Part shown: one piece after another, positions 1-9,766 of the stretch
Layout: the number at the start of each line of letters is the position of its first letter
How positions within the stretch are numbered: the stretch's first letter is position 1
Assembly: GCA_022592445.1 (NCBI GenBank)
Contig: JABYQR010000594.1
Location: 1 to 17,609 of the forward strand
Direction: 5' to 3'
Length of the DNA: 17,609 nucleotides
From: Cytidiella melzeri
Taxonomy: Eukaryota; Basidiomycota; Agaricomycetes; Polyporales; Irpicaceae
The notes under the pieces: model-generated
The model's input: the letters and a program-made list of their open reading frames with translations, nothing else
The model's database searches: none
What the model was told of the DNA's origin: nothing
Position numbers and translations under genes: made by a program

Positions 1-1030
1 GCAATAGAACCCTCCAGTTGCAAAGCCAGACGCATCAACTTCAATACGTGTGGGACGATCGGGTTCCCATGTGACTAGGATGGGTTCCTGAGTGAACGCA
101 TCTTTGAGCATCTGAAAAGCGTTCTGCTGTGCTTCTCCCCACTTCCAAGGTTGGTCTTTCTTGGTGAGATCATGTAGGGGACGAGTATGCCGTGCAAAGT
201 CCTTGATGAAACGTCGGTAGAAGTTGGCAAATCCAATGAAGCGCATACATCACGGAGTTCTGTGGTACCGGCCAGTTGGTGATAGCTTCTATTTTACCCG
301 AGTCCATACGGATCTTTCCGTTACCGATGATTAGACCTAAGTACTCGACTTGTGACTGTTCAAATTCGCATTTCTCGGGGCGAAGGTACAGGTCATTGGC
401 TTCAAGTCTTGCTAGTACTTCATGGACAGTTTACGATGTTCCGTGATGTCTGAGCTGAAGATGAGGATGTCATCCAGGTACACTGAGACCTTTCCTTCCG
501 CAATGAGATCAGCAAAGATGGAGTTCATCATTGCTTGAAACGTGGCTGGAGAATTGGTCATGCCAAACAACATCACCTTAGGCTCGAACAGCCCTCGGTT
601 TGTCACAAATGCACCCTTCCATTCGTCATTTTCTTTGATCCGAATGTTATGGTAACCCCATCGTACGTCAAACTTAGTGAAGATTTTGGCTTGACGAAGT
701 CGATTGGTAATGTCTGATACCAAGGGGAGTGGGTAGCGGTTTTTGATCGTGATGTCATTCAACCGTCGATAATCCTGAACAAGCCGAAGCTTGCCATCCT
801 TCTTCTTGACGAAGAATACCGGTGAGGCCATGGGCGACTTGGATGGGACAATATATCCTTTCGCTAGGTTTTCCTCAATAAACTTGTCTAACTCCGCTTG
901 TTCATTCGGAGACATGGGGTAGACCTTGGATCTGAACATCTTCGGGTTCTCTGTTAGATCAATCGTGTGATCCCAGGGTTGGTGCTCTGGGAGGCGCTGT
1001 GATGCTTCTTCGGAAAAGACTTTCTGGTGC
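1..1030 (-). pseudogene. Reverse transcriptase and RNase H start of element A, frameshifted
   Basis: The longest open piece (412-939) carries classic Ty3/gypsy RT landmarks: FFVKKKDGKLRLVQDYRRLN, the KNRYPLPL stretch, FTKFDVRWGYHNIRI with the first catalytic Asp, LFGMTNSPATFQ, and the YLDDILIFS active-site box. The frame then breaks near 415-425. RT sequence resumes in another frame (LYLRPEKCEFE, then a VEYLGLIIG block) and breaks again near 245-260. After that comes the connection region (FANFYRRFIKDF) and the first RNase H motif (VDASGFATG) at the left edge. Upstream, homology continues to about 1030 in the RT frame, so the join to the protease is also shifted. RT would copy the element RNA into cDNA. 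The core YLDD box is intact but the protein is not. Confidence 0.92.
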
Positions 1031-1620
1031 TGCGGTATTCTTCTGGAACCATCTGTTCGAATGTCTGTTGCTCTTTGGATTGATGGGCCTTAGCCGCAAT
1101 ATCTGTAGAGTACGTATAGCTAGCACAGGACCAAAGCTCTTCTTTGGTGTCCTGAATGATACCGGCTCTGAGCCAGGCTCGTCTCTGCTTCCGATTGGCT
1201 GTGATAGACTGGAAGGGTTCGAAGTCTTCTTCGGCTTCCAGTTCCATTTCTCCGGTAGCCCAATTGATCTTGGGGTTTGCTTTGCGAAGCCAGGGTAGGC
1301 CTAGAATGCAATCTTCTGGTCCGATGTCTGTGACCAAAAATGTTGCGTTTTCTTTGATAGCCCCAACTTGTAGTTCGAGCTCTGCTCTGTGTGTGATACG
1401 TCCTCCTTGATTTAGAGTCCCATCGATGTTGTGGAGTGGGATCTGTCTTTCTAAGGGGACCGTACGTACTCGGTGCCGGTTGACAAAGTCTTGACTTAGG
1501 AACAATGCGGTGGCTCCTGAGTCAATCATAGCTTTGATGCCTTTTCTCTGAACACTCCTTTGAGCGTAATTGGAACTCGGAATGCATGCTAAGCGGATCT
1601 ATTTCAGGCACTATGCAAGA
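954..1620 (-). pseudogene. Retropepsin-like aspartic protease region of element A
   Basis: The 191-codon open piece 954-1529 starts at the active-site motif itself (MIDSGAT) and later has the LGLPWL block that forms the second conserved part of retropepsins. It then runs into an acidic linker towards RT. The natural protein must start upstream: in-frame residues before the Met (KGIKA) and, in another frame, an RVPITLKGV-like strand show that the N-terminal strand was lost through a frameshift near 1545-1555. At the other end the frame leaves the homology near 1010-1030. The enzyme would cleave the Gag-Pol polyprotein. The Met at 1529 is an accident of truncation, not a likely start. Confidence 0.85.
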
Positions 1621-1812
1621 CGACAAGGTTTCGTAGTAGTTATACATGTCGTTAAATAAAGCTGAAGGCGGCGAATCAGGTTGCTGAGCGGGGCGGTAAT
1701 TACTACAGGCGTGCTAAAAACTGTGTCCGTGGGGAATCATCAATGTCCTCCACTTCTTCTATGTAGGTCTTTCTAGAGGGACTCGAGGGTGCGGTTTCAC
1801 CTGGAGTCCTTT
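1621..1812 (-). other. Degenerate gag-protease linker of element A
   Basis: Between the zinc-knuckle reading frame, which stops at 1813, and the protease there is no sustained open frame on the minus strand. By position it is the tail of gag or the linker before protease. I recognise no motif, and frameshifts make the true frame unclear. Confidence 0.5.
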
Positions 1813-3364
1813 CTAAAAATCCCTTTGATTTCCCAGCTGCTTGACTTGATCCGTGAGCGATGACATCTGCTTCATGATGGCATCGTAGTCAAACGGAGTT
1901 GAAGACGAAGAGCTGGCGACGGTTGCGGCGGGCGGGGTAGGTAAGGGCCTCGCGGACGAGGACGACGAGGGGGCCGAAGTGGACGGATCGAAGAGAGTGT
2001 TGGCAGCCACCTTCTGTTGCCTAGGTGGGTACCCAAGGAACCGGCTTTGGCACACTTGCGTCTGATGGTTGCCTCCACAGTGTCCACACAATTCTCGATC
2101 ATGTTTGCCGTCTTTCTTCTGGTGCTCCTTAGATCCACATCCGTAGCATCTTCCATTCATTGCTTTCATGAAATCAGCACGTGTTTTCCCATTGGGACCG
2201 ACTTTAGTGGCATCAATTTCCATAGCATTGGAATCGCGAGACGGTTGAACAAAAGGAGCCGGGGACGAGGTGGAGACCGGGGTAGATTTGAACACGTTGG
2301 GGACTGTTCGACCTTGCTCACGAGCTTTTTCTTGAGCTCGAACCCGAAGACGATTGTCAATGTCGGTGGCCACATTGATGAGATCGACAGGGTGACATGG
2401 GACCGTGCGGTGTGGACTAGTTCATCCTTAATCGTGGTGCTCAGATGTTCATAATACCGATCCCTGAGGTCCTGTGTTGAGTAGCCTGTCCTATCCATGA
2501 TCTCCCGGAATCGGGCCGTGTACTCGGGAACCGTCTTTTTGCCTTGCCACAGCTCCCTGAGCTTGGCCTTAGCATCCACCATTTCATCAACCGGTTCAAA
2601 TCGTGCTTGAACGCCGTTCTGAAGTCGTCCCAGTCACCATTGAATGCCATTTGATGACTGGCAATCAAGTCCATGTGGGCGTAGCCCAAACTGCCGCATC
2701 TTCTGTCATAAATGACAGAGCCGACGAAATCCAGAGGTGGTCTAATCGGGTCTGACCCCCTTGGGCATTGTATGGCGACAGTTTCTCATTAAACTGTGCG
2801 TACATTGAAAAGGCGGCCAGAAAGCGACGCGCGTCACTACTAGCATTGCCCTTAAAACTAGCGGGTTTTTCTACAACCCTTTCCCGTGACCTGTTGTTAC
2901 TGGTTGTTGCTGGTTCTGAACCAGCGCTGTGATGCTTGTGTCAGCTGTTGCTGACCGAGGAGTAGCGCATGCAGAAGTTGTTCTGCTGTGGGGGGCGGAG
3001 ACGGTTCTTGTGCGGGGGCTGGGGTTGCTGCCCTAGAAGCATGCTGGGACACGTTGGTGGAATCCATCTGGTATTGCTCCTGCGTGAAGGTTCGATCGAA
3101 GTCTTCTTCAGGCAAGGGTGGGAGGGATTCAAGGATACGAGCTTCTTGCCAATGATGAATGGGCCGATACTGGTTTGCGTACCGACCGGGATATGCAATA
3201 CCGTTGTATCGGTTTGGACAGGGCTGAGTTTCACAGGCTTCGTGTCCTTCTTCTGGGTCGTAACACTCGTCTCTGATAGTCCGGTGATTGAAAGCGTGTG
3301 GGTAGTTTTCACAGGGGAGATGATCTCTAGACCAAACACTACTTCTGGGACTTTGAGAAGCCAC
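1813..3364 (-). pseudogene. Gag (capsid and zinc knuckles) of element A, multiply frameshifted
   Basis: Gag packages the element RNA. The pieces, in minus-strand order, are: 2897-3364, a Pro/Gln-rich N-terminal part (PSPPPTAEQL); a capsid block starting near 2868 (KPASFKGNAS, then LDHLWISSALS); 2605-2689 (HMDLIASHQMAF); 2400-2600 (RELWQGKKTVPEYTARF, the typical retrotrans_gag core); and 1813-2373, with INVATDIDNRLRVRAQ and then two zinc-knuckle-like motifs, CYGC...H and CGHCGGNHQTQVC. The second is CX2CX3HX4C, one residue shorter in the middle than the usual CX2CX4HX4C. The tail is Ser/Pro-rich and ends in a short coiled-coil-like stretch (MKQMSSLTDQVKQL). Frame breaks lie near 2865-2897, 2675-2690, 2600-2608 and 2385-2405. 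The family assignment is secure; the protein is dead. Confidence 0.88.
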
Positions 3365-3373
3365 ACTGTATTT

Positions 3374-4132
3374 CTAGAACGATACGAAGTACTCGTCCGA
3401 CCAAACTCTGTCTAAACCTTTGAAAACTTGTACGTAATTCCTTCTTAGACCCTTGAAACTAATTCCTCCTATTGCCTTTAAACCCCAATCCAGCAGCTGC
3501 CACTCACGCTGAGTGATGACAGTGGCTCGGGCTGGTAACTCCTCCAGAAGCTTTTCTAACTTCTGTTTCTCTTGTTCAAAGTTACGCCTCGTGTCTTTGT
3601 GAAGCTGTTGATACTTGTCAATGGTGGGTAGAATCAACAGGCGTTGGAGGGTGGCGGTGAGCTTTGGAGTAAAGATTCCTTGAAGGTCTCCAGGGGTGTG
3701 CTTTTGGAAGTCGATGAGAGTAGGCTTTGCTGCTATGAGGGCTGCACCAGCGTTGGTAGCTGGCCGGGCTGGGAAGCGTTCTGCTAACGAAGGCTTCTTA
3801 GGAAGACTTGCTAAGGCCTCGGCTCGTTCGCGTGCGGTACGGGCAGCGAATTCTTTGGACTCAGCACGGAGTTTCTCAAACTCCTCTGCAGTGGGGAATC
3901 TGTGTGTGAGGGCAGAACCCTTGGGTTTACGGCGACCGACGTAGGAGGCAATAGCCTTGAGCTCCTTCTCCGTGTACTTGTGGCTCTTGCCACGTGCGTG
4001 CTCTGCGTCGAGTTGATCAAACACGGCCTGGGGCAAGGCGCGATGGATCTTGACTTCTCGACGCGCTTGGTTCAGATCCTTGTGCAAAGGATCTGGACGA
4101 GCGGTGAAACGGGAGTGGGATTCTTTCGGCAC
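3374..4132 (-). pseudogene. N-terminal leader region of element A gag ORF
   Basis: An open frame of 252 codons starts at an ATG (MPKESHSRFTARPD) about 170 bp inside the probable LTR end, the place where a gag ORF should begin. It is rich in Lys, Arg, Glu and Ala, with no signal peptide or membrane segment. The segment around residues 190-215 (NFEQEKQKLEKLLEEL) looks like a coiled coil. The frame ends at a TAG (3374-3376), but codons beyond it are in the same frame as the next gag piece (2897-3364). The TAG therefore looks like a nonsense mutation inside one longer gag, although two separate ORFs cannot be excluded. I recognise it by position, not by a named domain. Confidence 0.65.
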
Positions 4133-4500
4133 TAAGAATCAACCACGGAAAGTGAACGAGTCAGCGATCAAGCACGTCAAGACGGACGGCAATGGCTTAC
4201 TCTCAAACGTAGGGGGGAATAAACTTTTTAAAACTGGGGGGACAGGAAAACTTGATCCAAGCTAAGGGCAGTCGTGCCGGTAGCTGTATGGTATCTTGAC
4301 CTAATGTCGCGGAGCAACTGCTGCTGTACTGCTAAACCCTACACAAGGGCAGAGAAGAGGGGGAGAGGAAGTGGAAGTGGATCTCCAACGACGACAACAA
4401 GGTCAAAGTCGATGATAAGCAGGCAAGCAGGCTCAGAGGCCGGATACTGGCAGTGCAAATGACGAAGAGGTCAAGATGCAGCACCAGGGAGGGTAAGGGG

Positions 4501-4512
4501 TACTATATATAC
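4501..4512 (-). promoter_or_regulatory. TATA motif in the element A LTR
   Basis: The minus strand reads GTATATATAGTA here, upstream of the gag start and inside the presumed LTR. The position fits the LTR promoter. This is inference from motif and place only. Confidence 0.45.
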
Positions 4513-4599
4513 TGTGTCTGGGTGGTCTGTGCACCAGTTCCCACACTAGGGACTGGAGTAACTGTGGGACTGGAGTAACAATAGAACACTAAGGAACCC

Positions 4600-4656
4600 G
4601 GGTAACTGTCAAGGACCGGAGTAACTGTCAAGGACCTGAGTAACTGTCAAGGACCA
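4600..4656. repeat. 19-bp tandem repeat, three copies, in the element A LTR
   Basis: Three consecutive copies of a unit close to GAGTAACTGTCAAGGACCT, with one or two changes at the joins. Partial copies (GGACTGGAGTAAC) lie just before, at about 4551-4579. The array sits in the presumed U3, where such repeats often act as enhancers, but no function is shown here. Confidence 0.8.
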
Positions 4657-4673
4657 GGGTACGTAGAACAATA

Positions 4674-4787
4674 GAGCTAGAACAATACAACAATAGAACA
4701 ATAGGATAAGAACAATAGAACAATAAGACCTGGGGGAATCCCTGGGGAATCCCCATCAAATGGAAGAGGAACAATAGAACAATAGCC
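4674..4787. repeat. AACAATAG short-repeat cluster in the element A LTR
   Basis: Many copies of GAACAATAG or near variants occur at 4674-4726 and again at 4769-4785, separated by a GGGGAATCCC direct repeat (about 4733-4755). It is a simple-repeat block within the LTR. Confidence 0.75.
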
Positions 4788-4951
4788 TAGGTTGATCTGG
4801 AACTGCTCCAGACTGAGTCTAGGGTTTGGGTCTGGACTATTGATAAATAAGGCAGGATGTCACGTGACCCAGGTTAGGGTTAGGTCCGGTAACACTCCTA
4901 GCCGGAAAATAAGCGCTCTAGATAGGCGCCTAAGGCTGTAAACTGGTGACA

Positions 4952-5141
4952 ATATTGGAAAAATCCGGTCTCTGTTGGACTATCCATGTCACACGTCGAG
5001 GACCGTTGGAAACTGAGAGAACCCCTAAAGAAACTGGGCATATCAACTCAAGCTTGAATTTGAAACACATAAGTTACGGGACCGCGACTCAACCCGACGT
5101 AAATGCTCCCTGTTCGCAATACCCTTTGACTCAGTGAACAA
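4952..5141. other. Short spacer between the element A LTR and the Plavaka gene
   Basis: 190 bp with no convincing reading frame. It is expected to hold the 5' flank, promoter and terminal sequence of the Plavaka element. No TATA box stands out, and no terminal inverted repeat matching 8425-8605 could be found by eye. Confidence 0.5.
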
Positions 5142-8100
5142 ATGCCTTCAACTTGTCCTGCATGCCGCTCAGTCTTCAGTAAAAGCGGCCTCAAGCATCA
5201 CAAGCGGCTTACGAAGGATCTACTTTGTCGTCGTTACTGGAAGGCCCATACGATGTCAGCAGAACAACACGAGAGCGACTTCCAATCAGACACGAGCAAT
5301 TCCGATGTGCTTTCAAGCGACGATGACCCGAGCGACGATGAATCAGAATTGCTACCAAAAATCATCTTCGGGCATGCTGTGGACAAGGACGACACCGACT
5401 CCGAGTCCGCATCCGACTCCGAACAATTTGCGCTTGGAATCGATCCAGCTGGCGATGCTCTGGGCGACTACGATCTCCTAAACGAAGGTGATATCGAGAT
5501 GGAGGAGGATGATAGCGATGACTCGGAGGTTGGTCGAGGAGATTTTGTAGAGACGGATGAGGAGTCAGGTGGCGAGGATGAGTGTGTTACATTGGAGCCG
5601 CAACGGTTAGCACGTCCGCTCGAAGGAACCCAGGCGCAGCCCGGATAGGTCTGCAGAGGATGACGCTAATGTGCGCACAGCACAAGTTCAGCGAGAGGGG
5701 GCAGAGCGGCAATTGCGGTACACACCCCACATTGTGACATTTCCTGGCGCAGCAGGAAAACCCAGCGGGATGTCAGGATCACAGAACAATATGTATGCGA
5801 GCGGGATACCCACAGCAAACAACCCTTATGCTCCATTTTCATCGCGTATTGATTGGGAGTTAGCACGATGGGCAAAGCTTCGAGGCCCTGGCTCTATGGC
5901 ACTGACAGAGCTCCTGCAGATACCTGAAGTGAGTGGGACTTCGGGCTTTGAATTGTAGTAGCAAATCAATCTTACAAGATATATAGGTCCCTGAACGCCT
6001 CGGTTTGTCGTTCTATACGGCGGATGAGCTGAACGAGATAGTCGACAAGAGGCTGCCTGGGCGCCCACGCTTCGTTCGCCACGAGGTCTTGATCGGTAAC
6101 GAAGTCTGCGAGGTCTTCTATCGAGACATCATCGCGTGTGTTAGAGCCATATTTGGAGATCCCGACTTCACACCATACCTTGTATTCGCCCCTGAAAAAC
6201 CCTACACGGATGCTTGGAAAACCCAGCGTATGTATCACGACATGCACACTGGCAGGTGGTGGTGGGCAACCCAGGTAAGTCAGCTGTCGTTTTGCACGAC
6301 TTTCAAGTTTGGGCTGAGGGTGATTTAGGAAGAAGTGGAGCGCAAAAAACCTGGGGCAACAATCATTCCTATCATTATTTCAAGCGATAAAACACAGCTT
6401 ACCTTGTTCCGCAACAAGACCGCATACCCTGTGTACATGACCATCGGGAACATTCCAAAGGAAATCCGTCGAAAACCATCCTCCCGCGCCTACATTTTGC
6501 TTGCATATCTGCCAACGACAAAGCTGGAGCGCGTTAGTAACAAAGCAGCACGACGACGGATGATTGCAAACCTCTACCATGCTTGTATGAAGAAGGTCCT
6601 GCAACCTCTCGAGAGCACCGGTATCTCAGGATTGAGCGTGGTAACCGGAAATGGCACCACCTATCGAGCTCATCCGATATTCGCTTGTTTTGTAGGTGAC
6701 TATCCCGAGCAAATCCTGGTGACGTTGGGCTATACGGGAAAGTGCGCCTGTTGTAAGATTTCGCACAAAAACCTCGGAGATCACGCTCCAGAAATCGCCG
6801 CTGACTTATGAGACCTCACTGCCATCCTCGACATATTGGATTCGTTCGACGCTCGTCCCGAGGACTTCCTCAAGTCATGCGCAGAAGCTGGTATAAAACC
6901 CGTCATCGACCCATTCTGGATAAACCTGCCATATACGCACATTTTTCGTTCGATCACGCCTGACGTGCTTCATCAACTCTACCAAGGCATCATCAAGCAC
7001 CTTGTAGCATGGCTGATCGAGGTCTACGGTGCGGCAGAAATTGATGCTCGCTGTCGTCGCTTGCTCCCAAATCACCACATCCGAATCTTTGGGAATGGAA
7101 TCAGCACACTCTCAAAGGTGACTGGCCACGAACATGATCAACTCTGCCGCATCTTACTCGCTTTGGTCCTCGATATGCCACCTCTCGAGTCAACCATTTC
7201 GCCCGCCCCTGTCGTCCGTTGCGTGCGTGCCATTCTTGATTTTTTGTATTTGGCACAGTATCCAATCCATACCGACGACACTCTAGCACTGCTTGACGAG
7301 GCGCTCGCTCGATTCCACGCCGATAAGCAGGTTTTCATTGACCTCGGCATCCGTGAAGGCTTCAACCTTCCCAAGCTCCACTTCGCATTGCACTATTCAC
7401 AGTCAATCCGGCTTTTCGGCACTACGGATAATTTCAACACTGAGTACACCGAGCGATTGCACATTGACTTCACCAAGGACGCCTACCGAGCAACAAACCG
7501 GAAGGACGAGTTCACGCAGATGACTAAGTGGCTGGAGCGCCGCGAGAAAATGCATCGACATGCCCAGTTTGTCGAGTGGAGGCTCGTTCAATGCGGCGCT
7601 CCGCCTGAACCCCGATTGTTGAAGTGGTCACCACCAGGATTGGATCTCGGCCGGCGTCTTCACCTTGCAAAGCATCCATCTGTCATGGGTGTGACTGTAG
7701 AGCATGTGGTGACAAAGTATGGGGCACGGTTCTTCAGAGAGGCGCTTGCACGCTTCATAACACTAACAAACGAACCTGGGATTAGTCGCGCGCGGCTTGA
7801 GGAGGCCATTTGGAACATCCACCTACCATTCCGCAAGGTCAGCGTATGGCATCGCATCAAGTTCGTACAGCAGGATCCTCTCACGCTCAAGTTTAAGACT
7901 GCCGACTCCATACACGCTCAGCCAATCCAAACGGATTCACGTCAGAAAGAGGTTCCAGGCCGGTTTGATACGGCTCTCGTCAACGAGGGTTCAGGTGGTA
8001 TCACAGGAATCACAGGTGCGCTGCTGAAGCTCTGGTTCAGCTTCTGATACTCATTTCTTATCCAGGTTATCATGTTGGACGAGTCCGAGTTGTGTTCTCG

Positions 8101-8424
8101 CTGCCCAAAGCGGCACGTTCGATTCTGTTCCCGCACGAGCATTCTGTTCCCACCCACCTTGCGTATGTTGAATGGTATACCAAGCCTCGATCTCAACCGG
8201 AACCCAACCATCGTCTATACAAGATTTCACGCCTCGTTGACGAGCGCGGCGATCCAATCTGCAGCATTGTGCCTGTCAAGGACATCCGTCAAAGTGTCCA
8301 TCTATTCCCAAGGTTTGGTGCATCAGCTCCCACAGAGTGGACAAGCTTCAATGTACTCGATAAATGCCAGACTTTTTACATTAATCCCTTCAGTAGTAAA
8401 TTCATGTATCGCACTTTATATTGA
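5142..8424 (+). pseudogene. Plavaka-family transposase, one nonsense codon
   Basis: Inferred exons are 5142-5581, 5634-5928, 5987-6274, 6329-8015 and 8066-8424, giving about 1022 residues, a usual length for fungal Plavaka proteins. The introns are 52, 58, 54 and 50 bp, all GT-AG, and they keep one frame throughout. The N-terminus has a C2HC-type finger (C5, C8, H19/H20, C29), then an acidic Ser/Asp/Glu stretch to about residue 145. The transposase core follows with family hallmarks: NPYAPFSSRIDWELARW, LVFAPEKPYTD, DMHTGRWWW, IISSDKTQLTLF (D about 361), [12 protein letters not shown] (D about 553), [17 protein letters not shown] (E about 716), and a C-terminal VRVVFSLPKAAR / VHLFPRFG block. 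SDKT, PDxLH and TExLH probably supply the catalytic DDE triad (inference). A TGA at 6809-6811 (codon 502) breaks the frame between the first two Asp motifs. The enzyme would cut and move its own DNA element. The 5' intron is the least certain. Confidence 0.9.
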
Positions 8425-8605
8425 TGTACTTTTATCCCGGATAATAGTAGGTACTCTTGTCATATTTTCCACTACCTCGCAAGCTCCGCAAATACTTTTG
8501 CTACCAATTGGATAATTTGAGGTATTCTCTCTATTCTCAAGTATTCGAGCTAATCGCGATATTCCAGGATGATTATCCTGGAGTAGGAAATTACGGATTT
8601 CCTGA
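8425..8605. other. 3' flank of the Plavaka gene with two small hairpins
   Basis: AT-rich sequence after the transposase stop. It holds a hairpin at 8563-8582 (8-bp arms, TCCAGGAT with ATCCTGGA, 4-nt loop) and another at 8586-8602 (GGAAAT with ATTTCC, 5-nt loop). These could belong to the 3' UTR or to the transposon end. I could not identify the element's terminal repeat. Confidence 0.5.
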
Positions 8606-8781
8606 TGTATTGAAGTGAAGAGCGGGCGCAGGCAAGACGTGGTGAACCACTTCATGGAAGAGAAGACAAGTTGTAGATACATGATGTAGGTACTTCTGGA
8701 TAAGATTTCTGATCAACTGTTTAGTCCGGAAAACTCCGCGATCCGTGAGTCGCACCGGCAAGGTGCTCACCCAACAATACA
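8606..8781 (-). repeat. 3' LTR of the copia derivative
   Basis: 176 bp, TGTATTG...CAATACA on the minus strand. The central part, from the CACTTCATGG block to GTAGGTACTT, is identical to the other copy, as is the terminal part GCACCGGCAAGGTGCTCACC. The latter contains a small stem (GCACC/GGTGC). Confidence 0.88.
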
Positions 8782-9105
8782 CCCACTCAACAAATAGCTA
8801 TGAGAGGTCACAAACAGAAGAACAGAAAGAAAACAAAGTAAAAAGCACAATGTGCCCACTGAAATGAGAGTGATAACAAAAGACGTGGAAACGCATGAAT
8901 ATGAAAGAATGCCCAGTACTTGCAGCAGCAGTCAACCCTCCGCACCAGACCCATCTGACCATACCTGTTGCTCCGCTCTACCCTCCCAGGCCCTGGTACA
9001 TGCAGCTGTAACCAACCCTCCAGGCGAGGCATGACTGCCCATCTATGCTGCACTACCCTGCCCTCCCAGGCAACAATGACAATGATAATAAAACGGGTGA
9101 TGGAT
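8782..9105. other. Non-coding interior of the copia derivative
   Basis: No sustained reading frame continues gag. The stretch has a CCCTCCCAGGC motif at about 8984 and about 9061 with a related copy between. It is probably what remains after pol was deleted or replaced. Confidence 0.5.
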
Positions 9106-9588
9106 TCAGAACAACTGACTGGTCTCCACCTGAGCTGTCTTGACATGTTTGTTGATAGGCTTTTCAGGATTGTGGACATAAAAGTACAGCTGACAATTCA
9201 GCATGATACGAGGTGTGCGCCCACTGCAAGCATACAGCGCTGCCAGTGCAGCCCAAGCTGCAGGTCCAGTCTCACATGCATGCACGTGAATAATCTGACT
9301 CTCCTCCACAGTCAGCCCTATTGCAATGAGTTCCTCCTCTGAGCACCTATCCCACTCTGACCTTTCATCCACATCCTTAGCAGATGGACGAGTGGCTGTT
9401 CCATCTACAACCTGCCAGATCCCTGCTCGGCAGAAGATCATCTTCATGGCAAACAACCAGTCATAGTAGTTGCTAGCATTGAGCTTGGTAACGGTAGCAA
9501 GGAGCAAGTTGACATTGATGGGAGCCAAGATAGCGAGCAGCAAGTAGAGAATTAGAGCAAGTTGAGTGAGCAGCGGCTCGGGGTTCAT
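9106..9588 (-). pseudogene. Ty1/copia gag remnant
   Basis: A 160-codon open frame begins right after the candidate primer site. After a hydrophobic N-terminus it shows the copia Gag pattern KLNASNYYDWLFAMKMIF, then WQVVDGTATRP, a run of acidic and polar residues, and an AAWAALAALY block, matching the DUF4219/UBN2-type Gag order. Conservation fades after about residue 120, and the frame stops before any zinc knuckle or protease, so it covers roughly the N-terminal half of a normal copia Gag. The Met at 9588 overlaps the primer site, and the true start may be a later one. Gag would form the particle; this fragment is probably inactive. Confidence 0.8.
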
Positions 9589-9592
9589 AACC
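9581..9592 (-). promoter_or_regulatory. Candidate primer binding site of the copia derivative
   Basis: The minus strand next to the 5' LTR reads GGTTATGAACCC. Its complement, GGGTTCATAACC, fits the anticodon stem-loop of a methionine tRNA (loop UUCAUAA with CAU anticodon). Copia elements are known to prime from an internal half-tRNA of initiator Met. Two bases of the LTR end (CA) seem to be missing at the join. Assignment is by motif and position. Confidence 0.55.
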
Positions 9593-9766
9593 TATTGAAG
9601 TGAGGAGTGAGCGCGGGCAAGAAGAGGTGAACCACTTCATGGAAGAGAAGACAAGTTGTAGATACATGATGTAGGTACTTGTAGATTAGATTCCTGATCA
9701 ACTGTATAGTCCGGGAAACTCCGCGTAGCGTGAGTCGCACCGGCAAGGTGCTCACCCAACAATACA
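9593..9766 (-). repeat. 5' LTR of the copia derivative
   Basis: 174 bp. It starts TGTATTGTTGGG on the minus strand and ends CAATA directly against the candidate primer site, two bases short of the CAATACA end kept by the other LTR. Confidence 0.88.

Larger units (their letters stand above)
1..4951 (-). mobile_element. Decayed Ty3/gypsy LTR retrotransposon (element A), 5' part
   Basis: Read on the minus strand, this is a probable LTR, then a gag leader, capsid and zinc-knuckle region, aspartic protease, reverse transcriptase and the start of RNase H. This is the normal gypsy order as far as it goes; integrase and the 3' LTR would lie left of the window. The coding part is interrupted by at least seven frameshifts and one in-frame TAG, so this copy cannot make a full polyprotein. 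Its RNase H start (a DAS motif in minus-strand sequence near position 30) is cut by the window edge. It points the same way as element B at the right end, but cannot be the other half of it, because each element runs outward off its own edge. Confidence 0.93.
4305..4951 (-). repeat. Probable 5' LTR of element A (boundaries tentative)
   Basis: The stretch upstream of gag has LTR character. On the minus strand it would start TGTCACCAG at 4951 and could end GCGACA at 4305, giving a 4-bp TGTC/GACA terminal inverted repeat. It contains a TATA motif on the gag strand and two sets of short tandem repeats in the presumed U3. No convincing tRNA-type primer binding site was found next to 4305, so the inner boundary is weak. 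The partner LTR is outside the window, so the boundary cannot be checked by self-comparison. Confidence 0.5.
8606..9766 (-). mobile_element. Short Ty1/copia-derived LTR element without pol
   Basis: Two direct repeats of 176 and 174 bp flank a 0.8-kb interior holding only a copia-type gag remnant. The LTR begins TGTATTG and ends CAATACA on the minus strand, a perfect 7-bp terminal inverted repeat in the 8606-8781 copy. The inner side of the 5' LTR has a candidate primer binding site. The inner side of the 3' LTR has a short purine stretch (GAGTGGG, minus strand, just above 8781). By hand count the LTRs differ at about 15 of 174 positions, so the insertion is old. The outer 5 bp (9767-9771 and 8601-8605) do not match, so no target duplication survives. 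There is no room for integrase or RT, so any mobility would need another copia element's enzymes. Confidence 0.85.

Noticed and set aside
999..1298. Plus-strand open frames opposite the element A protease
   Set aside because: Shadows of the recognised minus-strand protease and RT sequence.
4600..4787. CRISPR-like array
   Set aside because: Units are contiguous short tandem repeats without unique spacers, in a eukaryotic LTR.
4868..4890. TTAGGGTTAGG as an interstitial telomere
   Set aside because: Only about two copies, inside a probable LTR; too short to mean anything.
8072..8515. Plus-strand open frame of 147 codons overlapping the last Plavaka exon
   Set aside because: Wrong frame; the exon 8066-8424 carries the family C-terminal motifs.
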